Notes under the pieces: model-generated | What the model was told of the DNA's origin: nothing | The model's input: the letters and a program-made list of their open reading frames with translations, nothing else | Databases searched by the model: none | In this document: in pieces, positions 1-8,054 of the stretch | How the letters are laid out: the number at the start of each line of letters is the position of its first letter | Position numbering within the stretch: position 1 is the first letter of the stretch | Made by a program: the position numbers and the translations under genes | Source of the DNA: Cyclostephanos tholiformis | Lineage: Eukaryota; Bacillariophyta; Thalassiosirophyceae; Thalassiosirales; Thalassiosiraceae | NCBI GenBank assembly: GCA_036939975.1 | Contig: JALLPB010001426.1 | Coordinates: 1 to 12,422, forward strand | Direction of reading: 5' to 3' | DNA length: 12,422 nt

Positions 1-2
1 CC

Positions 3-321
3 CAACAATCAACCCAAAGTCGGCGGCAGCGTTAGGGGGGATGATAGAGGGGAGGCGCGCTGGGCGGAAAGCGAGGGAGAGGGCATTGGCGTATCGGTTG
101 GGGGCGGCAAATAAGGTGACAACAAAATAAAAAAATAAAATACGTCGTGGCCTTAGATGACCGCCAATCGATGAATTTTTGCACAACAACCAACCAAAAG
201 CAGCGGCCGCGACGGAGGGGACTATGGAGGGGAGGCGCGACGAGCGGGAGGCGCGGGGGAAGCGCAATACCATCGTTTTGGGGGGGGATTGAGTTTCGAT
301 AATAAAAAAGTAAAATAAAAT
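3..321. repeat. Two diverged copies of a 180-bp tandem unit
   Basis: Two units read in the same order at an offset of about 180 bp. Each opens with a CAACAA(T/C)CAAC block (3-19 and 184-200). Each then has a GC-rich purine block with GAGGGGAGGCGCG (47-59 and 227-239, offset exactly 180), a G-run, and an AT-rich end AAAATAAAAT (to 141 and to 321, offset 180). The segments between these anchors have diverged. The array may extend left of the window. No coding function is seen; it could be remnant satellite or part of a transposon. The duplication is directly visible, its origin is not. Confidence 0.75.
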
Positions 322-389
322 CGATGAGGTTATTAAATTATTTTTTTTCTCGGCCGATTTACATAATTAGAAAAAACCCTTCGGCAGAG

Positions 390-427
390 CCCTCCAACAC
401 CCCATCGCGAAGATGGAACCGGGAGGG
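390..427. other. Nested stem-loop
   Basis: Outer arms CCCTCC (390-395) and GGAGGG (422-427) pair. Inside them CCATC (402-406) pairs with GATGG (412-416) around the 5-nt loop GCGAA. The interior between the two stems is mismatched. The function is unknown; it could be chance or part of a decayed repeat. Confidence 0.4.
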
Positions 428-543
428 TTTTGCCTCATTTCCCCTAGCCACGCCGCTAGACCCAGCGAACGGCTTCACCATGGTGGTGTTCTTTTTGGAT
501 TTTTATTGATTGAAAAGTACGTAGTATGTATGGTAGGTAAAAA

Positions 544-558
544 TACGTACTGTACGTA
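544..558. other. TACGTAC/GTACGTA palindrome
   Basis: Two perfect 7-nt arms, TACGTAC and GTACGTA, flank a single central T. A related GTACGTA lies about 30 bp upstream near 515. It could be a protein-binding site or a chance AT-rich palindrome. Confidence 0.4.
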
Positions 559-596
559 CATAGAAGCTCAGATTACTGCTTTTTGGTCACTTTTAG

Positions 597-728
597 AGTA
601 ACCAAGAGCACCCTGAAGAGGGCACACAGTAACAACTCGTTACTTAAAAAAATGACAGTAACCACAGTAATCCGAGAAACAATGTTACTTTACTGGATTT
701 TGAAACCCAAAAATTCGTTACTGTTACT
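597..728. other. Cluster of GTTACT / AGTAAC inverted hexamers
   Basis: AGTAAC occurs at 597, 628 and 658. Its reverse complement GTTACT occurs at 639, 684, 717 and 723. The 628/639 pair forms a 6-bp stem with a 5-nt loop. Seven copies in about 130 bp directly upstream of the first recognisable retroelement codon is more than expected by chance. It may be a remnant of the element's leader or LTR, or a foldback element; this is inference. Confidence 0.45.
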
Positions 729-755
729 CAGTAATTGGCAACCTAGGAGAAGGGG

Positions 756-1739
756 ATGCCGTATATCAATCTGAAGGGGGTAGATGGGGAGGTTGCCCTC
801 GATTTTGTACAAACCGTGCGGGGCAACATGGAGGGTTTCACTCGGCAAGAAATCGACGAGGCACGCGCAGCGCGGGAGGCTCAGGCAATGGTTGGGCACC
901 CCACTGACTGGAACTTCCTGGGGATGGTACGTGCCAACTACATTCTAAATTGCCTCGTTAAAGAAACAGCCGTAAAAAATGCTAACCAGATCTTTGGTCC
1001 CGATCTCGCAAGAGTGAGGGGAAGGATGGCGCGCAGGCCCCCAGATGCCGTGTGGACTGATTTTGTCCACATCCCACGTGCCATTTTGGATCGGCACCGG
1101 CTAGTTGTCTTGATGGCGGACGTAATGTTTGTAAATGGGGTACCATTTCTAGTTAGTTTGGCCAGGGGCCTTAACCTATTAACTGCAGAGTTTCTGCCTA
1201 CGCATACCGCCAGGTCTCTCGGGTCCAGGATTGACCAAATCAGGCACCTTTATGCACGAGGAGGTTTCACTGTCGGGACTATTTTAATGGACAATGAATT
1301 CGAAAAAGTCCATCCCTTTGTGCCCAAGCTACACATAAACACCACGGCTGCAAACGAATACGTCCCCAAGATAGAAAGGCAAATCCGGGTCATAAAAGAG
1401 CTGGGCCAAGGGATCCTCAACAACCTCCCATTCAAACGGATGCCCCAAGTCATCCTTATCGAACTCATATACCACGTCGTTCTGTGGCTGAACGCATTCC
1501 TGTTGAAATCGGGAATAACCAAGTTGCTCTCATCCCGAGAAAAAGTGCTTTGGCATAGACTTGACTTCACCAAACATTGCCGAGCACCTTTTGGGTCCTA
1601 CTGCGAGACCCACGATGAACCCAGTCCGACAAATAACATGGCGCCGCTCTCCATGCCAGCTATCGTCCTCGGGCCCACCGGCAACCTCCAGGGGACGTAT
1701 ATATTCTTCAGTCTCAAGACAGGAAAGAAGATCAAGTGA
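756..1739 (+). pseudogene. Copia GAG-pre-integrase and integrase core (fragment)
   Basis: This 327-residue open stretch covers the GAG-pre-integrase region (EARAAREAQAMVGHPT, residues 35-50) and the rve integrase core. The likely D,D,E catalytic residues are D122 (ADVMFVNG), D179 (ILMDNEFE, 57 residues on) and E207 (KIERQIRVIKE, 28 residues on). Family features NAF, YCETHDEP, LGPTGNLQGTY and KTG follow at residues 246-323. Integrase would insert the element's cDNA into the nuclear genome. The fragment starts within the polyprotein: intact elements carry gag and protease before it, and the frame is closed by TAG at 744-746. It ends in TGA at 1737-1739 in the middle of a basic run (KIK, stop, RRFTRY), most simply an Arg CGA changed to TGA. 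The catalytic triad is intact but the polyprotein is broken. Confidence 0.88.
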
Positions 1740-2413
1740 CGTCGGTTCACCCGGTACCTACCCGATGCCCGACTCCGTAATAAAGAGGGTGGAGGGATTT
1801 GCGCGGGCCAGGGGGGCCCCAGGCACACTGGACTTCGCCGACAGGAGTGGGATCCTGTTCGAGTGAAATGAGGAAATTGATGAGGCTCCAGAGGGGCTTG
1901 TGGAGGAGGAGGTGGTCCCCTACCCTTCTATTACAGCCGAGTTTCCAGGACTGATCTCGGACGAGACACTGGTGTGGCCCCCGTGGAGGAAGAAGACACC
2001 GAGCCTTCAATGCTGGGCTCAAACCGCTCGACATTGTGGCAGTCGCCGGAAGACAGGGGGAACTTGCCGAACCTCTCTATGATGGGATATCATATGAGGA
2101 TGATGACGATGAGATCATTGCCATGGCCGACCTGCCTCCAGCACCTCGGAAGCCTGGTCAGGCCTTGGTGGTCCACGAAGACAACAACAAGGATGATGAT
2201 AGCGAATATGGTTACAATGACAACGACGATGGGTATAGCGTTGATGAAACCAAGGATAGCAAAGAAGACGACCAAGACAACCGGGCCTCTGCTGGGGGGA
2301 GGCTGGGGAATGTGGCCGTCATCGGGGCGGGGTTGCGCCGATCAAGGAGGGAGAACAAGGGCTGCACAACGCGATACCAAGATTATGCCACGGAAGTAAG
2401 ACGGGATGCATGA
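1740..2413 (+). pseudogene. Copia integrase C-terminus and acidic linker (frameshifted)
   Basis: The homology continues after the TGA but changes frame between 1740 and 1764, giving MPDSVIKRVEGFARARG. A second TGA at 1864-1866 sits where the family has Trp (FE-stop-NEEIDEAPEGLVEEE), consistent with TGG to TGA. The reading moves to frame 3 near 1945-1962 (RDTGVAPVEEEDTEPS), then to frame 2 near 2010-2025. The frame-2 part is strongly acidic (YEDDDDEII near 2093, then D/E/N-rich runs to about 2280). It ends with LRRSRRENKG and TTRYQDY, the familiar segment between integrase and reverse transcriptase. A further frame change lies near 2395-2415. This is a linker of low complexity, and no enzyme activity is implied. 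Confidence 0.75.
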
Positions 2414-3566
2414 GCGACGCAAAGCCTATCCTGGTGGAGGACAGACTCGAACATGCCCTAGGGATTATCCTCCGGCAATATTCTATTGGGGCTGGGCTAA
2501 AGAAGTTCCAAAAATGAGGAGAGGAGGGAGTGTTCAAAGAACTCGCCCAGATGCACAACATGGCGGTGTTCACCCCAATTCTCAGGAGCAACCTCACCGC
2601 TGAAGACAAAGAGAGGGCGGTGTCATCACTCATGTTCCTTAAGGAGAAACGGGACAAAACCATAAAAGGACAATTCTGCGCCAACGGGAGAAAGCAACAG
2701 GGGGAATGGTCAAAACAGGATATGACGTCACCAACAGTGTCAACAGAATCAGTCTTCCTCACGTCAGTCATCAACGCACATGAGAGGAGGGACGTCGGCT
2801 GCTATGACATCCCAGGAGCTTTTCTCCACGCGGACAGTGACGAGGACATCACAATGATCTTAAAAGGAAAACTGCGGAGCTCATGGTGCAGGTAGCGCCA
2901 ACCCTCTACCAAAAATACATCACGGTGGACAAGCGGAACACGCCAATACTACATGTGAGAATCCAAAAGGCGCTCTATGGACTCCTACAGAGCGCCTTAC
3001 TATTCTATCAAAAACTAGTGGGGGACCTTGAAGGGAAAGGATTTGTACTGAACCCATATGACCCATGCATCGCAAATAAAATGGTGAATGGAAAACAAAT
3101 GACCCTATGTTGGCACGTGGACGACCTGAAGGTGTCACACGTGGAGCCCGTCGAAGTGACGAAATTCGGACAGTGGCTCAGCGACACGTATGGAGTAGAC
3201 ACGTATGGAGTAGCAGTGGCGGAGCACAGAGGTAAGGTCCACGACTACCTGGGGATGATCCTCGACTTTAGTGAAGACGGCCGGGAAATGGTGAACATGT
3301 CGGAATATATCCGGACGATCATCGCGGATTTCCCAGAGGAGATCACGGGGATGAGAACAACACCAACAGCCGATCATCTTTTTAAGGTACGTGACAAGGC
3401 CAAAACGCGACCCCTGCCAGAGGAGCAAGCGAGAGAGTTCCACCATGCCATGGCGCAGCTGCTTTTCCTCAGTGCACGAGCAAGAAAGGACATTCAGCCG
3501 GTGCCAGCATCCCTGACCACCAGGGTAAAAAGCCCTGACGAAGATGATTGGGGAAAACTAAAATGA
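2410..3566 (+). pseudogene. Copia reverse transcriptase (RVT_2), broken
   Basis: Frame 1 opens at 2410, hits TGA at 2515-2517 (KKFQK-stop-GEEGVFKELAQMH) and continues through the fingers and palm. The first catalytic aspartate is in CYDIPGAFLHAD (about 2800-2835). At about 2872-2878 the frame changes from 1 to 3, consistent with loss of one base. Reading continues from 2883 (MVQVAPTLYQKYI), through KALYGLLQSALLFY, to the catalytic HVDD box (about 3114-3125), a variant of the usual YVDD. An in-frame 15-bp tandem duplication lies at 3183-3212. Conserved DYLGM, FPEEITG, HHAMAQLLFL and PDEDDWGKLK follow. TGA at 3564-3566 replaces the codon after KLK, where the family normally has Arg. The enzyme would copy element RNA into cDNA; as it stands it cannot be made in one piece. 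Confidence 0.9.
3183..3212 (+). repeat. 15-bp exact tandem duplication in the RT fragment
   Basis: GACACGTATGGAGTA occurs twice back to back (3183-3197 and 3198-3212) and adds five residues in frame (DTYGV repeated). Related copia proteins have a single short segment here between the WL and HRGKVHDYLG motifs, so the second copy is probably a replication-slippage insertion. It does not shift the frame. Confidence 0.85.
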
Positions 3567-4406
3567 TCACAACAATACTTAAAAGGGACAATTCACATAC
3601 CCCTTGTTCTATCAGCGGATTCTATCACATTACAGCGCTGGTGGGTGGATGCCACGTATGCAGTGCACGAGGACAGCAAGGGACACACTGGGGCCAGAAT
3701 GAGTTTGGGCCGAGGAATGACGAAGAGCTCCACCAAGGCTGAGCTAGTCGGGGTAGACGACTCGCTTGCTTATATCCTTTGGGCTAGATACTTTCTTCAG
3801 GAGCAGGGCTATGAGATGGAGCCATCCCTCCTTTATCAGGACAACATCAGTGCAATCTTGCTCGAAACCAACGGCAAGGTGAGTAGCTCAAAACATACAA
3901 AGCACGTCAAGGTCAGATATTTTTATGTAAAGGACAAGATTGATCAGGGTTGAATAGGAGTTGAACACTGCACCACCAATCAAATGTGGACTGACATTAA
4001 CACGAAACCAAAACAGGGGGCAACGTTCCGTGAGTTCAGGGCACAAGTGATGGGGATCGAGCCTGACTACTGTGACGAGGCATATTCGGAGTGGGATCAC
4101 GTGCGACCCCCGGAGATAATGGTTACTCGTGTCAAAAAAAGCGATACCACATCCCCAAGGAGACCGATGCTACCAGTACCACGCCTGGACAACGAACGAA
4201 CGAATACGAATGGGGGACAAAAGCGATTGATATGGCGATCGAAGCTGACGCGGCGGCAGAGGATGGCAACGTGGCGAGTTCAAAGAGGACAAAGGCTCCT
4301 CTTGGCTCGGGATGCCACTAAGAGTAGCGTGGAAGAGAGCTTTCATTTCTCCTCCCACCTTTTTAAATATAATCTCCGATTACTAAGTCATACTTGGGCA
4401 TGCTAA
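3567..4406 (+). pseudogene. Copia RNase H and polyprotein C-terminus (broken)
   Basis: The reading stays in frame 3 after the TGA at 3564-3566 (SQQYLKGTIHIPLVLSAD, then RWWVDATYAVHEDSKGHTGA). The acidic residues expected of RNase H are in WWVDA, AELVGVDD and LLYQDNISAI. Between MSLGRGMT and KSSTKAELVG, near 3723, the usual copia S-x-K-Q-containing stretch of roughly a dozen residues is missing. This points to an in-frame deletion. TGA at 3951-3953 interrupts KDKIDQG-stop-IGVEHC. WTDINTKPKQG (from 3987) is the end-of-RNase-H signature. The frame stays open to 4406, but recognisable family wording ends near 4160, so the tail is probably read-through into the 3' non-coding part. Confidence 0.85.
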
Positions 4407-5469
4407 ACACCCCATCCCGTGGAAGGACGCGGTATTTGCAGTTACATCAACAACTTCAAGTAAAATATACCCCCTCCCTCAGATTTGTCATTTAATGTGG
4501 TGTTTCTTACCCCTGAAGACTTTAGTAAGTTTAATCAAAATGTCCTATTCTCCAAAGAGGCAAAGAACTAGAAAATAAATTGATAAAATGTGAGCTTAGA
4601 ATAATCTTATGTTTGTATTTAAAGAATAAAACCCAATAAAACTTGTAATTGAGCATATAAAACCCTATCTATTTTCAAAGCCCTGACCTACACATCTGGG
4701 TGAAATTTTTGTAAATTTCTGTGTTTATTGATTCTTTCACCAAGTCTGTAATCTTTCAAATCCATCGTCTAAGAACTTACAGATCCTGTGAGTAACATCC
4801 CTCCTACGTGAAATCAACGACAAACAATATTTCTATGAGAAAGTCACGTGGAATGAGAATTGCCAAGAGTGCATACATTAACTCACTATCTCTCTTGTCA
4901 TATATGTCAAATGATTGCACAGTAAGCTTGTATTTAGAAAGAACATATCTTTCGATGCTTTAATAATCAACAATGCAACCATTTTTTCCCCCAGCGCTAT
5001 CGATTTCTTGCTAACACTCTGTGGTAAAACCCTCACATGCTGTGTGAAAGCAAGTTCAAGCAATCCTCCTATCAGGACAAACCCAGTTTCAAAAACAGAA
5101 GCAGAAGTGTTCCCTTGCAACCTACCCCTATCATCTTTTTTCTTTCATCCTTTCCTTGAATATCTTTGCCTGGTCCTTGAATATCTTTGCCAGGGAGTTT
5201 GGGATACTACGGCTAACATAACAATTGAAGCAGCACTTTGGAACCATTTCGCCCCCCTTTAGAAATCATAGTGTTCCTATGTAAGAATAGATAGTAAAGG
5301 TGTGATGGATGAGACATAAAAGGACAGCTAAATAAGTAACCTCGAATAAATAATTGCAATAAAAAATGATGAGAGTACTTAATTTACTGGTTTGGCAGAG
5401 TTCGGACAAAAGATCACTTGGCAAGGGCCAAATACAACCTTCACATACAGATGACCTTGTCATGAAACG
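4407..5469. other. AT-rich spacer without a recognisable gene
   Basis: About 1.06 kb between the retroelement and the 3' end of the transporter gene. No open frame has family motifs or low-complexity patterns like the neighbouring genes. The longest (4915-5262, 115 codons) is unremarkable. The only structure seen is an 18-bp direct repeat at 5153-5191. It presumably contains retroelement 3' debris on the left and the transporter's 3' untranslated region on the right; this is inference. Confidence 0.5.
5153..5191. repeat. 18-bp direct repeat, 21-bp period
   Basis: TCCTTGAATATCTTTGCC is found at 5153-5170 and again at 5174-5191, separated by TGG. It is an exact short tandem repeat in non-coding DNA, likely of slippage origin. 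Confidence 0.85.
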
Positions 5470-7935
5470 CTAAACGAAGTCATCGCCCACCTTGCGTCTC
5501 AAGTAAGGTGGGCTGCTGCAAATCAAGGGAGAAGTATCCTTCGATGAATCTGTGATACCGATAATCCCGTTTCTGCCCAAGCCACTCGACGCCGCCGTTG
5601 TTGTCGAATGATTATTGACTGACTTGTCGCGCGAGTGTTGTGTGCTATAGCGACGATGATTGTCGTGATTATGCTTGCGGGGATGATGACTGCCACCCTT
5701 TCCTCGTTTGCTATGCCTCAGGCTTTTTGCGACAAGCGAGGCGACGAAGAAGAAAATCCCGCCGACGTGTTCCAACGTGCAGTTATTGTTTGGGAAGAGC
5801 GCAAACGAAAGGAATATTGTCGCTGCCTTCCGCGCCGTGGATGTTATGGACGACGTAAGCGCGCCGAAAGACTTGGTGATCGCCGCGGAACACGACGATC
5901 CGAGGAATCCCGACAGAGAGAGTAGGGCGATCGTGAACACCTTCCCAAATATCGACCACGTGGGTTCTAAGCCCTCCTCGATTTCCTTCAACGTCCCTGG
6001 CCGCGCGAGGTACGCGAAGCCGTCTCGCAAATCCCCCTTTATGCCGGCCGCGATGAATATGAAGAACGTGGCTATGCTATAGAGTCGGAATATGTACTCG
6101 TCCTGGCCGACCTGATACTGATTCATTAGGGCCTCACTCAGGTTGCTTATCGCGCCATCACAAAGCAAGGATATCGTCAGCATAATAATCCCCAGCGGAT
6201 TGAACACCGCCGACGTGTTCGCGTCAGCGTGAAAGAACATGGCGAGTCCCGTCACCATGATGCCAACGATGGAGTAGTCGGTCAGGCCGTACCGTTTCTT
6301 CGACACGATGACTCCGAACATCATCGTGAACACGACGCGCGTGCTCTTCATGATGGTCTTGGCGGGGTAATTCACGTACTGCATAGCGAGGTTGGTCATG
6401 CCAAGATCGATGGCACGGAGTATGGAAAGTCCGATGTACATCTCGAGGGGGATGGTGTCCGTCGCCGTAGTCCCGTCGACGCTGCCAATCGACGACTGCA
6501 ACGGCCTGCGACGAATCCTCCTCGATAACGACGCCACGCCGAACGAAAACGAAGACGAAGACGAAGACCGCCGCTCCCGCCCCCCCGCTAAACTCGTCAC
6601 CCCGGCGGCGGCGTCCAATTTACGAAAGTAGTACGACAGGACGGTGTATCCCGCGAATTGCGCCAACGCCAGGAACAGGCCGAGCTTGCGATTGCAAAGC
6701 GAGACGCTTATCAGCTCCTGCAAGTAGCCATAAACCAACGAAAAGCCGAATGTACCGGACGAACTTATCAGGAACTGGCTACGTCGAGAGCTATTGGACA
6801 GATCCCATCCAAGGACCTTGAATTTTTTATTATTATAATTGTCGCCATCCTCGTGGTTGTTATCAACTTCCGCAATCGAGATGAACGGCGATCCCGCCCT
6901 CGCCGCCCTGAAATCAAGAGGAGGGGACGAAGATGATAACGATGATGGCGGGATGGGATGATCCTGATCCACAGCGTAAAAATTATCGTTGTGGTCCTCC
7001 TCGATGCCACCGGAGCCATTCGACGCCACTCCGGGAGAGTCTCTAATCATGGCGAGGCCATATGGAGGAAAACTCCTCGCTCGAGGAGCGTGATGTTGCT
7101 GTTGCTGTTGCTGCCGCGGCTGATGCTGTTGTTGTCGTCGATTGTTCTCTGTCGTGATCTCGTCGGGATGAGGCGTACCCATCGATGACGACAATGTCGG
7201 CCTCGGAATATTTCGATCGCGATCGCGCATGACGGCCGTGACGGCAACGACGGAGGAGGCGGAGGTGGACGATGAGTTGCAGGAGGAGGAGCAGTCGTCG
7301 TCGTTGAAATCGTGTTCTGATCCTCCGTAGTAGGCAACCCGTCCCTTCCCTTCACCGCTACCGCGTCCCCCCATCAATAACCGATTGATCCCGCGTTCCA
7401 TCTTCTGCGCGAACGGCGGTTGCTGTTGTTGTTGTTGTTTTTGCGGCCGTTGTTGTCGTTCCTGTCTCTGCCGCGACTGCCGTGTCTGCTGCCACTGAAG
7501 CTCCATCGTGGACCCACGAAGTGGCGTCAATTCGATCGCACTGCTGTTCTCCACGGCATCGGCGTCGGCGTCGGCGTAGTCCAATGAATAGCTCCCGAGG
7601 AGGGACGAATGCGAGTGTAGTTGATTCTGGGGAGGAGGATCATCCTCCCCACTGCGATGACGAAGACGATGCTGCCGTGCGTCGCGATGGGCTTGATGAT
7701 TATTATCATCACAACGATGATGATGATGCTGCGGGCGATGGCGCAATTGCGGCGACTGATTGTCGGAGGTCCCGCGCGTGCGAACGCCGCCCGTTGGTGA
7801 CGGTATCTGACCCGACACGGGTGCGGCAGGAGTCGTCGTATGTCTCGAGACGACGCTGGGTGATCCTATTTCTCCGTCATTCCTCGGCGGTGGCGATGAT
7901 GCGGCGGGGGGGGGGGGGGGATCATGCGGCGACAT
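5470..7935 (-). CDS. SLC35B/UAA-family nucleotide-sulfate or nucleotide-sugar transporter
   Basis: An 821-residue protein. The first in-frame ATG is at 7935 (MSPHDPPPPP). The frame is open to 8121 upstream but holds no other ATG, and it passes through an AT-rich, UTR-like segment. Residues 1-375 are low complexity and probably disordered: Pro-rich start, His-rich 68-95, poly-Gln near 160-172 and 268-280, and Ser/Asp patches. Residues about 388-745 form the transporter: FLISSSGTFGFSLVYGYLQE (388-407), MTNLAMQYVNYPAKTIMKS (513-531), GVIVSKKRYG (541-550), NPLGIIMLTISLLCDG (579-594) and SFGALTSSITSTARKAATI (689-707). This wording fits the UAA/SLC35B group, whose members exchange PAPS or UDP-sugars for nucleotide monophosphate across Golgi/ER membranes; SLC35B3-like PAPS transport is the closest guess. 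A Ser/Arg-rich insert (about 442-494) splits the first membrane helices from the rest. The tail is basic and His-rich. No intron is needed. The substrate is uncertain. Confidence 0.88.
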   Translation of the reverse strand: MSPHDPPPPPAASSPPPRNDGEIGSPSVVSRHTTTPAAPVSGQIPSPTGGVRTRGTSDNQSPQLRHRPQHHHHRCDDNNHQAHRDARQHRLRHRSGEDDPPPQNQLHSHSSLLGSYSLDYADADADAVENSSAIELTPLRGSTMELQWQQTRQSRQRQERQQRPQKQQQQQQPPFAQKMERGINRLLMGGRGSGEGKGRVAYYGGSEHDFNDDDCSSSCNSSSTSASSVVAVTAVMRDRDRNIPRPTLSSSMGTPHPDEITTENNRRQQQHQPRQQQQQQHHAPRARSFPPYGLAMIRDSPGVASNGSGGIEEDHNDNFYAVDQDHPIPPSSLSSSSPPLDFRAARAGSPFISIAEVDNNHEDGDNYNNKKFKVLGWDLSNSSRRSQFLISSSGTFGFSLVYGYLQELISVSLCNRKLGLFLALAQFAGYTVLSYYFRKLDAAAGVTSLAGGRERRSSSSSSFSFGVASLSRRIRRRPLQSSIGSVDGTTATDTIPLEMYIGLSILRAIDLGMTNLAMQYVNYPAKTIMKSTRVVFTMMFGVIVSKKRYGLTDYSIVGIMVTGLAMFFHADANTSAVFNPLGIIMLTISLLCDGAISNLSEALMNQYQVGQDEYIFRLYSIATFFIFIAAGIKGDLRDGFAYLARPGTLKEIEEGLEPTWSIFGKVFTIALLSLSGFLGSSCSAAITKSFGALTSSITSTARKAATIFLSFALFPNNNCTLEHVGGIFFFVASLVAKSLRHSKRGKGGSHHPRKHNHDNHRRYSTQHSRDKSVNNHSTTTAASSGLGRNGIIGITDSSKDTSPLICSSPPYLRRKVGDDFV
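7094..7138. repeat. CAG/CAA (poly-Gln) repeat in the transporter gene
   Basis: GTTGCT and TGTTGT triplet runs on the + strand encode the Gln tract at about residues 268-280 of the minus-strand transporter, interrupted by a CCGCGG block. It lies in the disordered N-terminal region and is expected to vary in length between alleles. Confidence 0.7.
7420..7443. repeat. CAA/CAG (poly-Gln) repeat in the transporter gene
   Basis: A TTG/CTG triplet run on the + strand encodes KQQQQQQ of the minus-strand transporter (about residues 166-172). It is in frame and in the disordered N-terminal region. Confidence 0.75.
7906..7920. repeat. 15-G homopolymer (poly-Pro codons)
   Basis: Fifteen consecutive G on the + strand are read as CCC codons (DPPPPPAA) five codons after the transporter start codon. 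Such runs are prone to slippage in replication and sequencing. A one-base error would put the ATG at 7935 out of frame with the rest of the protein. Confidence 0.9.
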
Positions 7936-7939
7936 CGTT

Positions 7940-7966
7940 CGTCGTCGTCGTCGTCGTCGTCGTCGT
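7940..7966. repeat. (CGT)9 microsatellite
   Basis: Nine perfect CGT triplets on the + strand lie immediately upstream of the transporter start, in its presumed 5' untranslated region. In the open upstream frame they would read as nine Arg codons, but no ATG precedes them. Confidence 0.9.
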
Positions 7967-8054
7967 GGCGGGTGGAATGAACGGTAAAAATAATATGATA
8001 TTGTGGGAAAAAATACAATGTCAAAATCGACATAAATCGAAAAAAATAGAGAGA

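Larger units (their letters stand above)
322..746. other. Non-coding stretch left of the retroelement
   Basis: No convincing gene. Open frames here are at most 62 codons and show no recognisable motif. The stretch holds a nested stem-loop (390-427), a 15-nt palindrome (544-558) and a cluster of GTTACT/AGTAAC hexamers (597-728). The retroelement's missing 5' part (LTR, gag, protease) would be expected here but was not recognised. It may be unrelated flanking DNA or too degraded to see. Confidence 0.5.
747..4406 (+). mobile_element. Degenerate Ty1/copia-type LTR retrotransposon (pol remnant)
   Basis: The order GAG-pre/integrase, linker, reverse transcriptase, RNase H is diagnostic of Ty1/copia elements, because in Ty3/gypsy the integrase is last. 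Wording such as MVGHPT, LQGTY, PTVSTESVF, KALYGLL, HVDDLKVSH, LLYQDN and DINTKPKQG matches the family abundant in diatom genomes. The frame runs 3, 1, 3, 2, 1, 3 through the element. Shifts lie near 1740-1764, 1945-1962, 2010-2025, 2395-2415 and 2872-2878. In-frame stops lie at 1737-1739, 1864-1866, 2515-2517, 3564-3566 and 3951-3953. Gag and protease are missing upstream, and no LTR pair or target-site duplication was recognised by eye. The left limit is set just after the in-frame TAG at 744-746, and the true 3' limit is uncertain. The element cannot be autonomous. Confidence 0.9.

Noticed and set aside
324..774. Short overlapping open frames of 61-63 codons left of the element
   Set aside because: They have no motifs and overlap each other in different frames, and the region is repeat-like.
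747..4406. TGA read as an amino acid (recoding or altered genetic code) in the retroelement
   Set aside because: The same element has several frameshifts, and the neighbouring genes use TAG or TGA as ordinary stops, so decay explains it better.
322..4500. LTR pair flanking the copia remnant
   Set aside because: I compared the left flank (322-746) with the segment after the polyprotein (4160-4500) by eye and found no shared block with TG...CA ends, no primer-binding site and no target-site duplication. A computed alignment would be decisive.
4915..5262. 115-codon open frame in the AT-rich spacer
   Set aside because: No recognisable domain or signal peptide. Part of it is just the translated 21-bp tandem repeat (LEYLC twice).
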